A stretch of DNA of 18,005 nucleotides from Dehalococcoidia bacterium (GCA_030615425.1 JAUWZG010000014.1:1-18005), one strand, 5' to 3'; positions 1-6,660 are shown, counted from the first letter of the stretch. A program made the numbers and translations. The notes: generated by a model from the letters alone, not told the origin.

Positions 1-411
1 TAGCTCCGGCTTATCATGCTCATACCCCAGCAGGTGGAGCACACCGTGGATGATAAGAATGGCGAGCTCCTTTTTTACCGAGTGCTTGTGCTCCTCAGCC
101 TGAGTTACTGCCTGGGGGTAGGAAATAATCACCTCACCCAGGTGGAGAACACCGTCAGGGGGTTGAACGAAAGGAGGTAGGTCTGCCCCGACTTCTTCTC
201 TGGCGGAAAAGGCAAGGACATCGGTAGGCTCATTCCTCCCCCGATAGTCCCGGTTTAGCTGCTTAACCCGTTCCTCAGTGGCAATAACCAGACCCATCTC
301 CACCTCAGCGCCAGCCCCCTGGGCTGCCAGGACTTGCCGGGCGATGCCCTGTAGCCACCCCAGCTCAAGGTCTGCCTCAAGGGGTTCATCGATTAAAACA
401 TTTATCTCCAT
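1..411 (-). CDS. ybeY: YbeY endoribonuclease / rRNA maturation factor (3' end cut off by window)
   Basis: Single-strand-specific metallo-endoribonuclease family involved in 16S rRNA 3' end processing and ribosome quality control. Reading in from the right, the protein begins MEINVLIDEP and runs open for 137 codons to the window edge. Near the visible end it carries HGVLHLLGYEH, the family's zinc-binding HxxxHxxGxxH signature, with Glu where Asp is more usual. Earlier, NEPTDVLAF and LGEVIISYP match conserved YbeY blocks. An upstream in-frame ATG exists at 423-421. The ATG at 411-409 is preferred because GGGAG lies 5 nt before it and the family typically starts MEINV. The stop codon lies outside the window. 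No convincing promoter was found. Family assignment is firm. Confidence 0.93.
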   Translation of the reverse strand, partial: MEINVLIDEPLEADLELGWLQGIARQVLAAQGAGAEVEMGLVIATEERVKQLNRDYRGRNEPTDVLAFSAREEVGADLPPFVQPPDGVLHLGEVIISYPQAVTQAEEHKHSVKKELAILIIHGVLHLLGYEHDKPEL

Positions 412-479
412 CCGTACTCCCATGATAGCACACCATAGAATAGCCAATAAAGAGGCTTTGTATTTTCTATCACCCTCAC

Positions 480-537
480 CAGGGATTGGGGAGCAAAGCC
501 CTTAGGGGCGGGTGGGTGGGAAGCAAGACCTAAAGTA
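480..537 (+). repeat. Dispersed intergenic repeat, copy A
   Basis: This stretch aligns with 16261-16320 with small gaps. Shared blocks in the same order are CAGGGATT, GCAAAGCCC, GGG, TGGGTGGGA and CTAAA. Both copies lie between genes. It has no coding capacity on either strand that I would support, since the short ORF across it (278-505, plus) is a shadow of ybeY running on past its start. The nature of the repeat (degenerate MITE, REP-like or other) is not decided by the sequence. Confidence 0.55.
505..520 (+). other. G-quadruplex motif
   Basis: Four G-tracts occur in the order GGGG, GGG, GGG, GGG, separated by single-nucleotide loops C, T and T. This fits the canonical intramolecular G-quadruplex pattern with very short loops. 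It lies between the start of ybeY and the promoter of the DUF3795-like gene. Two further runs of six G (541-546 and 548-553) follow 20 nt later. Folding is inferred, not seen. Confidence 0.5.
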
Positions 538-557
538 GCTGGGGGGTGGGGGGAAAG

Positions 558-572
558 ACCTGCCCAGCAGGT
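558..572. promoter_or_regulatory. Inverted repeat abutting the -35 box of the DUF3795-like gene
   Basis: ACCTGC-CCA-GCAGGT is a perfect 6-bp inverted repeat with a 3-nt centre. It ends at the base just before the -35 hexamer at 573. The position suits a regulator site, but the half-site matches no regulator I can name and a chance occurrence is possible. Confidence 0.3.
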
Positions 573-601
573 TTGAGCAAGCTAAAGGGTTATGATACAA
601 T
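573..601 (+). promoter_or_regulatory. Sigma-70 type promoter for the DUF3795-like gene
   Basis: TTGAGC (573-578), a 17-nt spacer and TACAAT (596-601). Transcription would start near 608, leaving a short leader with the Shine-Dalgarno sequence GAGGAG at 621-626 ahead of the GTG start at 631. Confidence 0.6.
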
Positions 602-630
602 GACTATACCAAAAACAAGAGAGGAGTATT

Positions 631-918
631 GTGCCATCAGCCTGCGGTATAGCTTGTGAAGTATGCGGAATTCGGGAAAAGGGGTTTTGCCCTTTGGGTG
701 GTTGTGTACCCGGGACAGATCCAAAAGCTCCAGAGAAGCTGGAGGGGTTCAAAGCAGCAATGGGAAATCCCTGTTTTATCCTTGAGTGTGCTATAAAGAA
801 TAAGGTGGATCACTGCACAAGATGCGACGGATTCCCCTGCGAGGTTCATTATAAGCAAGGGGGGCCATACAGCCAGCAAACCCTTGATATGATTAAGGGC
901 GTGCTGGGAAAGAAGTAA
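631..918 (+). CDS. Small Cys-rich protein, DUF3795-like
   Basis: A 95-residue protein with ten cysteines (5, 9, 12, 20, 25, 48, 53, 62, 65, 70), including CGIACEVC near the N-terminus and CTRCDGFPC later. This spacing is typical of the DUF3795 group of small proteins thought to bind metal or an iron-sulfur centre; the function is unknown. No signal peptide or membrane segment is visible, so it is probably cytosolic. The start is GTG at 631, supported by GAGGAG 4 nt upstream and a promoter at 573-601. It stands alone between ybeY (opposite strand) and the tRNA-Ser gene. Family call is fairly sure from the Cys pattern; the metal-binding role is inference. Confidence 0.8.
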   Translation: MPSACGIACEVCGIREKGFCPLGGCVPGTDPKAPEKLEGFKAAMGNPCFILECAIKNKVDHCTRCDGFPCEVHYKQGGPYSQQTLDMIKGVLGKK

Positions 919-964
919 AGGACCTAGGCCACACTTAGTGGCTATTATTTAATTTGTAGACTTG

Positions 965-1056
965 GGAGGGATCGCATAGTGGCCTAGTGCGGGCGCCTGC
1001 TAAGCGCTTACCCTGGTAACTCGGGGTCGTGGGTTCGAATCCCACTCCCTCCGCCA
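965..1056 (+). tRNA. tRNA-Ser (anticodon GCU), CCA encoded
   Basis: Class II tRNA of 92 nt. Acceptor GGAGGGA (965-971) pairs with TCCCTCC (1046-1052), followed by discriminator G and encoded CCA (1054-1056). Anticodon stem GGCGC/GCGCT (992-996 and 1004-1008) encloses loop CTGCTAA, with anticodon GCT at 999-1001. A long variable arm (about 1010-1027, with CCC pairing GGG) is diagnostic of Ser. The T arm GTGGG-TTCGAAT-CCCAC is at 1029-1045. It reads AGU/AGC codons. It lies 62 bp before miaB, but a terminator lies between them. Confidence 0.96.
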
Positions 1057-1069
1057 TAGTAGGCTAGTG

Positions 1070-1096
1070 TGCCCCTTAAATTAAGGGGCATTTTTT
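1070..1096 (+). terminator. Rho-independent terminator after tRNA-Ser
   Basis: TGCCCCTTA (1070-1078), loop AAT, TAAGGGGCA (1082-1090), then six T residues (1091-1096). A 9-bp stem directly followed by a U-tract is the classic form. It should end the tRNA transcript ahead of miaB. Confidence 0.88.
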
Positions 1097-1117
1097 GGTA
1101 TCCTTATAGAGAAAGCC

Positions 1118-2365
1118 ATGCCCAAATATCATATCTGGACCATCGGCTGCCAGATGAATAAGGCGGAATCGGAGCGGCTGGGCAGTTACCTTGAGCACCT
1201 GGGCTATCAGGCTATAGCCACCGCCGAGGAGGCTGACCTGGTTGTGCTCAATAGCTGCGTGGTGCGCCAGAGCGCCGAGAACCGCGTGGTCAACAAGCTC
1301 AACGCCCTTAGACCATTGAAAAAGTTACGCCCCAACCTGACCCTTGCGGTTACCGGCTGCCTGGTCAATGCTGAAGTGGCCCAACTCAAGAAACGCTTCT
1401 CCCAGGTTGATTACTTCTTCAAGCCCGGAGAATATCCCCAGTGGCTGGAAAAAGCTGAACAGGGGCAAACATTACCCCGCCGTCCTGCACCCTGTACCTA
1501 TGTCCCTATAATTCAGGGGTGTAATAACTTCTGCTCCTTCTGCATTGTCCCCTACCGCCGGGGCAGAGAAAAAAGCCGACCGCCGGAAGAAATCGCTAAA
1601 GAGGTCAAGGAGCTGGTAAATCGTGGCACCAGAGAGGTTACCCTGCTGGGGCAAAATGTGGACTCCTACGGGCATGACCTACCCACCCAGCCAGACCTGG
1701 CTGACCTGCTCTACGAGCTAAATGCTATAGATGGACTGTTTCGGCTCCGGTTCCTGACCAACCACCCCAAGGACATGAGCTCCAAGCTGATTGAGGCGGT
1801 AGCCTCTTTAGACAAGGTCTGTGAGCAGCTCAACCTCCCCGTTCAGTCTGGCAGCAACGAGATTCTGAAGGCAATGAGGCGGGGCTACACCGTAGAGCAC
1901 TACCGCCAGCTTATCACCGAGATACGCAGTAAAATACCAGAGGTGCACTTAAGCACCGATGTCCTCGTCGGTTTCCCCTCAGAAACAGAGCAGCAGTTCC
2001 AGCAAACGGTCGACTTGCTCTCCGAGCTAAAGTTTGATACAGTCCATGTAGCTGCTTACTCACCAAGACCGGGGACAATTGCAGCCAGGAAACTGGAGGA
2101 TAATATCCCGCCCGCCGAGAAAAGGAGCCGATTAAACGAGATTGAGCGGCTCCAGGAGGGCATCGCTACTGAGATTAACGGGCGGCTATGGGGCAAGACG
2201 GTTGAAGTCCTGGTAGAGGGGGAGAGAAAGGGTAAGTGGCAAAGTCGAACCAGAAGTGGTAAACTGGTATTCTTCGATGGCAGCAATGACTGCCTGGGCA
2301 AATTGATGAAAATCAGGATTGAGAAAACAAGCCCCTGGTCACTACAGGGCAGAGTTGAATATTAA
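1118..2365 (+). CDS. miaB: tRNA-2-methylthio-N6-dimethylallyladenosine synthase (MiaB family methylthiotransferase)
   Basis: Radical SAM methylthiotransferase that adds a 2-methylthio group at A37 of tRNAs. The N-terminal UPF0004 domain carries the auxiliary-cluster cysteines C11 (TIGCQMNKAESE), C47 (NSCVVR) and C81 (VTGC). The radical SAM cluster motif is C135-x3-C139-x2-C142 (GCNNFCSFC). The C-terminal stretch (about 345-415) is a TRAM-type RNA-binding domain. The 415 residues are slightly short but complete for the family. The N-terminal GCQMN motif favours MiaB over MtaB or RimO. The start is ATG; Shine-Dalgarno is weak and no clear own promoter was found after the tRNA terminator. yajC follows after 15 nt, suggesting co-transcription. 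Confidence 0.93.
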   Translation: MPKYHIWTIGCQMNKAESERLGSYLEHLGYQAIATAEEADLVVLNSCVVRQSAENRVVNKLNALRPLKKLRPNLTLAVTGCLVNAEVAQLKKRFSQVDYFFKPGEYPQWLEKAEQGQTLPRRPAPCTYVPIIQGCNNFCSFCIVPYRRGREKSRPPEEIAKEVKELVNRGTREVTLLGQNVDSYGHDLPTQPDLADLLYELNAIDGLFRLRFLTNHPKDMSSKLIEAVASLDKVCEQLNLPVQSGSNEILKAMRRGYTVEHYRQLITEIRSKIPEVHLSTDVLVGFPSETEQQFQQTVDLLSELKFDTVHVAAYSPRPGTIAARKLEDNIPPAEKRSRLNEIERLQEGIATEINGRLWGKTVEVLVEGERKGKWQSRTRSGKLVFFDGSNDCLGKLMKIRIEKTSPWSLQGRVEY

Positions 2366-2380
2366 CCTGAGGAGGGGTAA

Positions 2381-2749
2381 ATGAACAAGAGAAAAATATT
2401 AACTTTGGCGTTAATTGCGGGATTGCTTATCACCGTTCTAGTATTTATAGGGGGTTGCTTATACCCAACAGAGGGAGAAGAAGGAGGAGGGTTCGACTAT
2501 ACGATAATCATCTTCCTGGTGCTGATTGTTGCCATGTTCTATTTCCTCATGATTCGCCCCCAGCGCAAGAGACAGAAGGAACACAAGCAACTGATGGAAG
2601 AACTGAGACGGGGAGATAGGGTAATCACCGCCGGCGGCATCTACGGAACGGTTGAAAGCGTCAGCGAGGATAGTATAGTCATAAAAGTAGAATCGGGGAC
2701 GACAATGAGGGTGGCTAAGGGTAGCGTAGCCCTCAAGCGAGAGCAATAG
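2381..2749 (+). CDS. yajC: YajC family preprotein translocase subunit, with an extra N-terminal lipobox-like segment
   Basis: YajC associates with SecDF at the cytoplasmic membrane. Residues 41-58 form the usual single membrane helix followed by MIRPQRKRQKEHK. The C-terminal soluble part contains RRGDRVITAGGIYGTV, the family's most conserved block. Unlike standard YajC, a second hydrophobic segment precedes this (about residues 6-24) and ends VFIGGC with C26, which looks like a lipoprotein lipobox. An acidic Gly-rich linker (EGEEGGG) joins the two. Strong Shine-Dalgarno GAGGAGGGG before the ATG. It follows miaB by 15 nt, and secD/secF are not in view. It faces the radical SAM gene tail-to-tail with 14 nt between. 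Confidence 0.9.
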   Translation: MNKRKILTLALIAGLLITVLVFIGGCLYPTEGEEGGGFDYTIIIFLVLIVAMFYFLMIRPQRKRQKEHKQLMEELRRGDRVITAGGIYGTVESVSEDSIVIKVESGTTMRVAKGSVALKREQ

Positions 2750-2763
2750 GGATTGTCTATCGC

Positions 2764-3978
2764 TCAACCCGCCCTCTTGTAAGCCAGGTATTCATCATAA
2801 TTCTCGACACACCCAGGGTTCTGAACCGGAAACGGCAGGGATTCCACCACAGTCTTGGTTATCTCATGGGCAAAGCGTTTTCCTTTTCCAGTAGGGATAC
2901 CATGCCTGATGTAGCCAGTAAGTTTTAGCAACCAAATGAAAAGTTTTATGTACGAGGGTAAATTACCGGTGTCATCAACTTTAAGGTCGTAGAGCATTCG
3001 GGCAAATTGCCGCCAGTCATTACTGGCTTTGGTCTTAGAAGCAACAAACCCCATCCTTCTATCATTTTCCATATTCTTGACATAGACGTCCAATTCGGGA
3101 TTCACCACCTTCCAATCTCCATAGGTGGAAAAGGCGCTAGGTCCGAAACCAGCGTAGTCCTCAATAAGCTCATCCCTTGATGAATCATAAAGGTCATTGC
3201 CCAGGGCAAATGTCCACACCCCGCTCCTGCTGTATCCACATCTACCGGTTAGCATTTCGTCTGCTTCCTCGATAAGCTCAAACTGCTCTTGGGAAGGGCT
3301 ACTTGGTATTGCCTTCAATCCCCTGATTACCATAAACGGGTAAATGGTAACCTGGTCGGGTAGAATAGTTGATATTTCCTTGATATCCTGTCTGAAGGTG
3401 TTGGCATCCTGATCGGGCAGACCCACCATCATATCCACATTCACCCATAGCCCAAGGGATTTAGCCAACTCTATTATTCGTCTGACATGGTCATGGGTGG
3501 TGATTTTTCTGCCTGCTTTATTGAGTACCTGGTCTGAGAAACTCTCTACTCCGATGCTTATCTTGGTGAAACCGATTGCCTTCAGCTCCCTCAGGTATTC
3601 ATCAGTTAGCAGTGCTGGCAATAGTTCCATGCCCATGCTTTTTATTTGAACCTTACCTCCAATCCGCTCCACTATGCCAGATATGTCGGTTATGGTAAGG
3701 GTATTGGGCGTGCCACCGCCAAAATAGATCCACTTAGCTTTTCCCCGAATGTCAGCACCATCTATTTCCTTCAAAATAGCGTCCAGGTATTGCTGTTTCA
3801 GCTTTTCCGAAAAGAGCTCCTTGTAAAAAGGGCAGAAGGAGCATTTGGACAGGCAGAGGGGGACATGAATGTAGATGCCGAAATCTCCGTCAAATTCCGC
3901 CCGGGGTATTTCCCTGAACCGATAGAGCGTCTTCTCAAAGGACCTACGCATCATGCTCTTACTTTTTGAGATAATCAT
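2764..3978 (-). CDS. Radical SAM protein of the HemN/HemW (coproporphyrinogen oxidase-like) family
   Basis: 404 residues. The cluster motif is C42-x3-C46-x2-C49 within IYIHVPLCLSKCSFCPF, followed by the SAM-binding YFGGGTPNTL and, later, ISIGVESFSDQVLNKAGR and VNVDMMVGLPDQ. These are the hallmark blocks of the HemN/HemW group. The CSFCPFYK variant after the third Cys differs from the usual YCDF of HemW, so neither heme chaperone nor CPO activity should be assumed. The start is ATG at 3978, with GGGAG about 8 nt upstream; Met9 and Met10 are alternatives. It lies 65 nt downstream of the Fur-family gene, and its promoter carries paired inverted repeats (3995-4026). That suggests metal- or heme-linked control, which is inference. 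Confidence 0.85.
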   Translation of the reverse strand: MIISKSKSMMRRSFEKTLYRFREIPRAEFDGDFGIYIHVPLCLSKCSFCPFYKELFSEKLKQQYLDAILKEIDGADIRGKAKWIYFGGGTPNTLTITDISGIVERIGGKVQIKSMGMELLPALLTDEYLRELKAIGFTKISIGVESFSDQVLNKAGRKITTHDHVRRIIELAKSLGLWVNVDMMVGLPDQDANTFRQDIKEISTILPDQVTIYPFMVIRGLKAIPSSPSQEQFELIEEADEMLTGRCGYSRSGVWTFALGNDLYDSSRDELIEDYAGFGPSAFSTYGDWKVVNPELDVYVKNMENDRRMGFVASKTKASNDWRQFARMLYDLKVDDTGNLPSYIKLFIWLLKLTGYIRHGIPTGKGKRFAHEITKTVVESLPFPVQNPGCVENYDEYLAYKRAG

Positions 3979-3994
3979 AGCTTAGTCTCCCAAC

Positions 3995-4026
3995 TTGCAC
4001 TTTAATGCAATTGCAACTAGATGCAA
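3995..4026. promoter_or_regulatory. Tandem operator-like sites, TTGCA-N6-TGCAA twice
   Basis: Two directly adjacent 16-bp inverted repeats with identical half-sites: TTGCACTTTAATGCAA (3995-4010) and TTGCAACTAGATGCAA (4011-4026). At their junction they form a further palindrome, TGCAATTGCA. On the minus strand a -35-like TTGACC (4037-4032) lies 5 nt upstream of the array, so bound protein would cover the spacer and -10 of the radical SAM gene. The neighbouring Fur-family protein is the obvious candidate binder, but these half-sites do not match the textbook Fur, Zur or PerR boxes. Confidence 0.6.
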
Positions 4027-4043
4027 TAGCTGGTCAAAAAAAT

Positions 4044-4466
4044 TTATTTACCACATTTAACACAGCGACCAAAAATAGCCAGGTGCCTCAAATCAGCACT
4101 GAACCCATATTCCCGGAGCAAAACGTCCTTGAGTGAGGCCAGCGCTGACTCATCAAGGTCAACTATGGCTCCGCACTCCTGACAGACCAGGTGATGATGG
4201 TGCCCTTTCCCCGCAGGATGATATCTAACCCGACCTTCACCAAAGTCAGTCTCCGTCGCCAGACCGAGCCGTTTGAGTAATTCCAGGGTACGATAGACGG
4301 TTGAGATGTTGACATGGGGGTATTTAGCTATCACCTGGGCATAGATTTCCTCAGCGCTAATATGGTCATCACTATTCTCAATAGCCGAGATGGTCATCAT
4401 CCGCTGCGGTGTCAGCCGATACCCCTGCTCAGTTAGCTTGCTTACTATATCTCCGGGCTGTTTCAC
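4044..4466 (-). CDS. Fur-family metalloregulator (Fur/Zur/PerR type)
   Basis: 140-residue transcription factor. The N-terminal winged helix (about 1-80) contains YRLTPQRMM and the recognition helix NISTVYRTLELL (53-64). The C-terminal dimerisation domain has the His run 89-92 and two structural zinc pairs, C95-x2-C98 and C135-x2-C138. The metal sensed cannot be fixed from sequence. GTG start at 4466: an in-frame TAA lies directly before it, so this is the first possible start; the Shine-Dalgarno is weak (AGG). The promoter at 4500-4528 is strong. A near-palindrome (4466-4487) overlaps the start and may allow self-regulation. The radical SAM gene downstream is the likely target. Confidence 0.92.
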   Translation of the reverse strand: MKQPGDIVSKLTEQGYRLTPQRMMTISAIENSDDHISAEEIYAQVIAKYPHVNISTVYRTLELLKRLGLATETDFGEGRVRYHPAGKGHHHHLVCQECGAIVDLDESALASLKDVLLREYGFSADLRHLAIFGRCVKCGK

Positions 4467-4487
4467 TTAACTTTGACCTAAGTTGAG
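4466..4487. promoter_or_regulatory. Possible autoregulatory palindrome in the leader of the Fur-family gene
   Basis: On the minus strand, CTCAACTT and AAGTTAAG flank a 6-nt centre; the 8-nt arms match except at one position. The site lies between the predicted transcription start (about 4493) and the GTG codon, which it touches. The inner 5-N6-5 form (AACTT-N6-AAGTT) has the same geometry as the sites at 3995-4026 but a different half-site. Confidence 0.4.
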
Positions 4488-4499
4488 AAGGCGATGGTT

Positions 4500-4528
4500 A
4501 TTATATCAGGATTTTTGGTTTACTGCAA
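4500..4528 (-). promoter_or_regulatory. Promoter of the Fur-family gene
   Basis: On the minus strand: TTGCAG (4528-4523), a 17-nt spacer, then a perfect TATAAT (4505-4500) preceded by TGA, which gives an extended -10. Confidence 0.72.
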
Positions 4529-4563
4529 GCCTTTGTAGTTGCGATTATTCTCAATAAAACGGC

Positions 4564-5013
4564 TTAAACTTTGTCCCCGCTATCCAGCATTATGGTTACC
4601 GGACCATCGTTGTGGATTTCAACCTGCATATACTGCTGGAAGCGCCCGGTGGCCACCTTTAGTCCGCTGGCTCTGACCTCACTAACAAACTGCTCAAATA
4701 GCTTCTCAGCCTGAGCCGGTGGGGCGGCGTCAGTAAAACTGGGACGGCGCCCCTTCCTGGTATCAGCCAGCAGGGTGAACTGGCTCACCAGCAGTAGCTC
4801 ACCCCCAACATCCAGAGCCGAGAGGTTAAACCTGTCCTCCCGGTCAGAAAAAATGCGCAGATTGACGAGCTTTTGCGCCAGATACCGGGCATCTTTTTCG
4901 GTATCCCCATTGGCTACGCCGACAAAAACCACCAGTCCCCGACCTATCCTGCCTACCACCTCCCCAGCCACGCTCACTGAAGCGCCGGAGACTCGCTGCA
5001 ATAGCGCCTTCAC
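4564..5013 (-). CDS. dtd: D-aminoacyl-tRNA deacylase (DTD)
   Basis: Cytosolic editing enzyme that hydrolyses D-aminoacyl-tRNAs (and Gly-tRNA-Ala in many bacteria) so that D-amino acids do not enter protein. Full family length, 149 residues. It begins [15 protein letters not shown]. The two active-site motifs are present: SQFT (77-80) and the Gly-cisPro motif in NDGPVT (GP at 137-138). GTG start; its GTGA overlaps the TGA stop of the upstream fmdB-like gene by 4 nt, so the pair is probably translationally coupled. Confidence 0.95.
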   Translation of the reverse strand: MKALLQRVSGASVSVAGEVVGRIGRGLVVFVGVANGDTEKDARYLAQKLVNLRIFSDREDRFNLSALDVGGELLLVSQFTLLADTRKGRRPSFTDAAPPAQAEKLFEQFVSEVRASGLKVATGRFQQYMQVEIHNDGPVTIMLDSGDKV

Positions 5014-5249
5014 TTCTTCTCCTTCTTGCCACCGGCCAATTCCTCTCCACCCTTCCCCAGCTCGGGCATACCTTTACGACTATCGGTAGTATAAAAGCCT
5101 CTACCCTTAAAGATAATAGGATTAGAATGAAAAACACGGCTCGCCTTGCCCCGGCATTTGGGACATATAGCTACCGGCTTGGCGTCAAACCGCTGCTTCC
5201 TTTCAAAACGGTGATGACAGGAACCACACTCATACTCATACGTAGGCAT
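5010..5249 (-). CDS. FmdB-type zinc ribbon protein
   Basis: 79 residues starting MPTYEYEC, the usual opening of the FmdB/CxxC_CxxC_SSSS zinc ribbon family. Zinc ligands are probably C8, C11, C29 and C32. The C-terminal third is Gly/Lys-rich ([15 protein letters not shown]) and likely disordered. The family's role is poorly known; early links to formylmethanofuran dehydrogenase regulation give it its name. ATG start with GAGGT 7 nt before it, and a candidate promoter at 5278-5307. It overlaps dtd by 4 nt, so the two are co-expressed. Confidence 0.88.
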   Translation of the reverse strand: MPTYEYECGSCHHRFERKQRFDAKPVAICPKCRGKASRVFHSNPIIFKGRGFYTTDSRKGMPELGKGGEELAGGKKEKK

Positions 5250-5277
5250 TAGCTAACCTCACAAGTTTTTCCTGAAT

Positions 5278-5307
5278 ATTTTAGCGCAACCGACTGTATT
5301 AAGGCAA
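5278..5307 (-). promoter_or_regulatory. Candidate promoter for fmdB-like gene and dtd
   Basis: On the minus strand: TTGCCT (5307-5302), an 18-nt spacer, TAAAAT (5283-5278). It lies between the folC stop and the fmdB-like start, about 30 nt before the ATG. Confidence 0.45.
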
Positions 5308-5314
5308 AAAATCT

Positions 5315-6643
5315 CTACCTTGTCAGGGAAAGCCTGGCTGCCTGCTCCATTGCCTCGGCTACTACGAACAGGGAACCGGCAACGCAGACCAGGTCTTTAT
5401 CCCCGGCTAGAGCTAGAGCCCGGGATAGCGCCGAGGGAACATCCGTCACTAATTCGGCTTCTACTCCGTGGCGGGCAAACTCAGCCGCCAGAGGCACCGG
5501 CGCCATCGCCCGGGGGTGGCGGGAGCGAGTGACAATTACCTTATCAAAAAGGGGAAATAGCTCTGAGACTACGCTGGCTATATCCTTATCGTCCGATGCC
5601 CCGATAACTAAGATAGCCTGGTCAAAATTAAAGTACTGCTCAATAGACTGCGCTAGCCTCCGGGCTGAGTCAATATTATGGGCGCCATCAACCACCACCA
5701 GGGGGTGATGGCTGAGAATCTGGAGCCGCCCCGGCCAGCTAACCTGCTCAAAACCCTTAGTAACGCCTTCCTTGGGAATTACGAAGCCCTTATCGGCTAA
5801 AACCTCCAAGGTAGCCACCGCCGTGGCCGCATTAACCAGCTGGTGCTGACCCAGAAGTGGAATAGAAAGCTCATAAATATCTCTTCTCCCCTCCACCCGA
5901 AGTAGCTGCCGGGACAGGTCAAAACCAAGACCCTGCCAGGTGACGTCGCTGCCAACGGTTACTAGCTGTGCCCCTCGCTCCCGGCAGGTCTTCCTGATTA
6001 CCTCAGCCGCCTCATCAGGCTGCGAAGAGAGCACCACGGTGCTGCCGGGCTTGATAATACCCGCCTTCTCGGCAGCGATTTCAGCCAGGGTACTACCCAA
6101 CACATCCATATGGTCAAAGCCAATAGAAGTGATAATGCAAACCACAGGGTTAATCACGTTGGTGGCGTCGAACTTACCCCCCATCCCCACCTCCAGCACC
6201 TGAAAGTCCACCCCCCTTTGCCCGAAGTAAGCAAAGGCTAGCGCGGTCAGGAACTCAAAGGTGGTCAGCTTACCATAGGTGGCTCTCTGGTTCACTACCT
6301 CAACCTCAGGCTTAAGCCTTTCCACCAGCCGAGCTAACTCTTCCTCAGAGATTAACTCCCCATCAACCCGGATACGCTCTCTCCAGGTATGTAGATGGGG
6401 TGAGGTATAAAGCCCGGTGGTATAACCTGAAGTAGTAAGGGCTGAAGCCACCATCGCCGCTACACTCCCCTTGCCATTGGTGCCGGTGATGTGAACTGAG
6501 CTGGCTTTGCGGTGAGGGTCACCTAAATAGGCCAGCAGTTCATCCACACGCCTGAGGTCATAGAATGCTGGGTCGTGTGGCATGCCTATTTTTTCGTAGT
6601 CGGTATAGCTATTGATATAATCCAGGGCCTGGTGGTAATCCAT
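5315..6643 (-). CDS. folC: Folylpolyglutamate synthase / dihydrofolate synthase (FolC)
   Basis: ATP-dependent Mur-ligase-like enzyme that adds glutamate to folates, and to dihydropteroate in bifunctional forms. 442 residues, a normal length. The P-loop GTNGKGS is at 54-60 within HITGTNGKGSVAAM. Further family blocks are SIGFDHMDVLG, EIAAEKAGIIKPG and VVVDGAHN, with the C-terminal glutamate-ligase domain ending near the stop. ATG start. No Shine-Dalgarno sequence is visible; instead a perfect extended -10 (6657-6652) lies 8 nt before the ATG, suggesting a leaderless transcript. It is divergent from pyrF. Confidence 0.95.
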   Translation of the reverse strand: MDYHQALDYINSYTDYEKIGMPHDPAFYDLRRVDELLAYLGDPHRKASSVHITGTNGKGSVAAMVASALTTSGYTTGLYTSPHLHTWRERIRVDGELISEEELARLVERLKPEVEVVNQRATYGKLTTFEFLTALAFAYFGQRGVDFQVLEVGMGGKFDATNVINPVVCIITSIGFDHMDVLGSTLAEIAAEKAGIIKPGSTVVLSSQPDEAAEVIRKTCRERGAQLVTVGSDVTWQGLGFDLSRQLLRVEGRRDIYELSIPLLGQHQLVNAATAVATLEVLADKGFVIPKEGVTKGFEQVSWPGRLQILSHHPLVVVDGAHNIDSARRLAQSIEQYFNFDQAILVIGASDDKDIASVVSELFPLFDKVIVTRSRHPRAMAPVPLAAEFARHGVEAELVTDVPSALSRALALAGDKDLVCVAGSLFVVAEAMEQAARLSLTR

Positions 6644-6651
6644 GCTGGCTA

Positions 6652-6660
6652 ATTATATCA
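6652..6660 (-). promoter_or_regulatory. Extended -10 promoter of folC, apparently leaderless
   Basis: On the minus strand TGATATAAT (6660-6652) is a full extended -10. Only 8 nt separate the TATAAT from the folC ATG, so transcription should start at or within a base or two of the start codon. The -35 region is poor (TTGTTG at a 17-nt spacing). Confidence 0.6.

Noticed and set aside
927..942. GCCAC-ACTTA-GTGGC stem after the DUF3795-like gene as a terminator
   Set aside because: Five base pairs followed by an A/T mix rather than a T-tract is too weak to call; it may simply lie in the tRNA promoter region.
965..1117. tRNA-Ser next to miaB as a functional modification pair
   Set aside because: MiaB acts on tRNAs that read codons starting with U, whereas tRNA-Ser(GCU) reads AGY, and a terminator separates the two genes.
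2764..3978. Calling the radical SAM gene hemW or hemN outright
   Set aside because: The residues after the third cluster Cys (CPFYK) differ from the usual YCDF of those enzymes, so only family level is supported.
4775..5137. Frames opposite or overlapping dtd and the fmdB-like gene
   Set aside because: Both are antisense or out-of-frame shadows; the dtd and zinc ribbon frames carry clear family motifs and a GTGA overlap.
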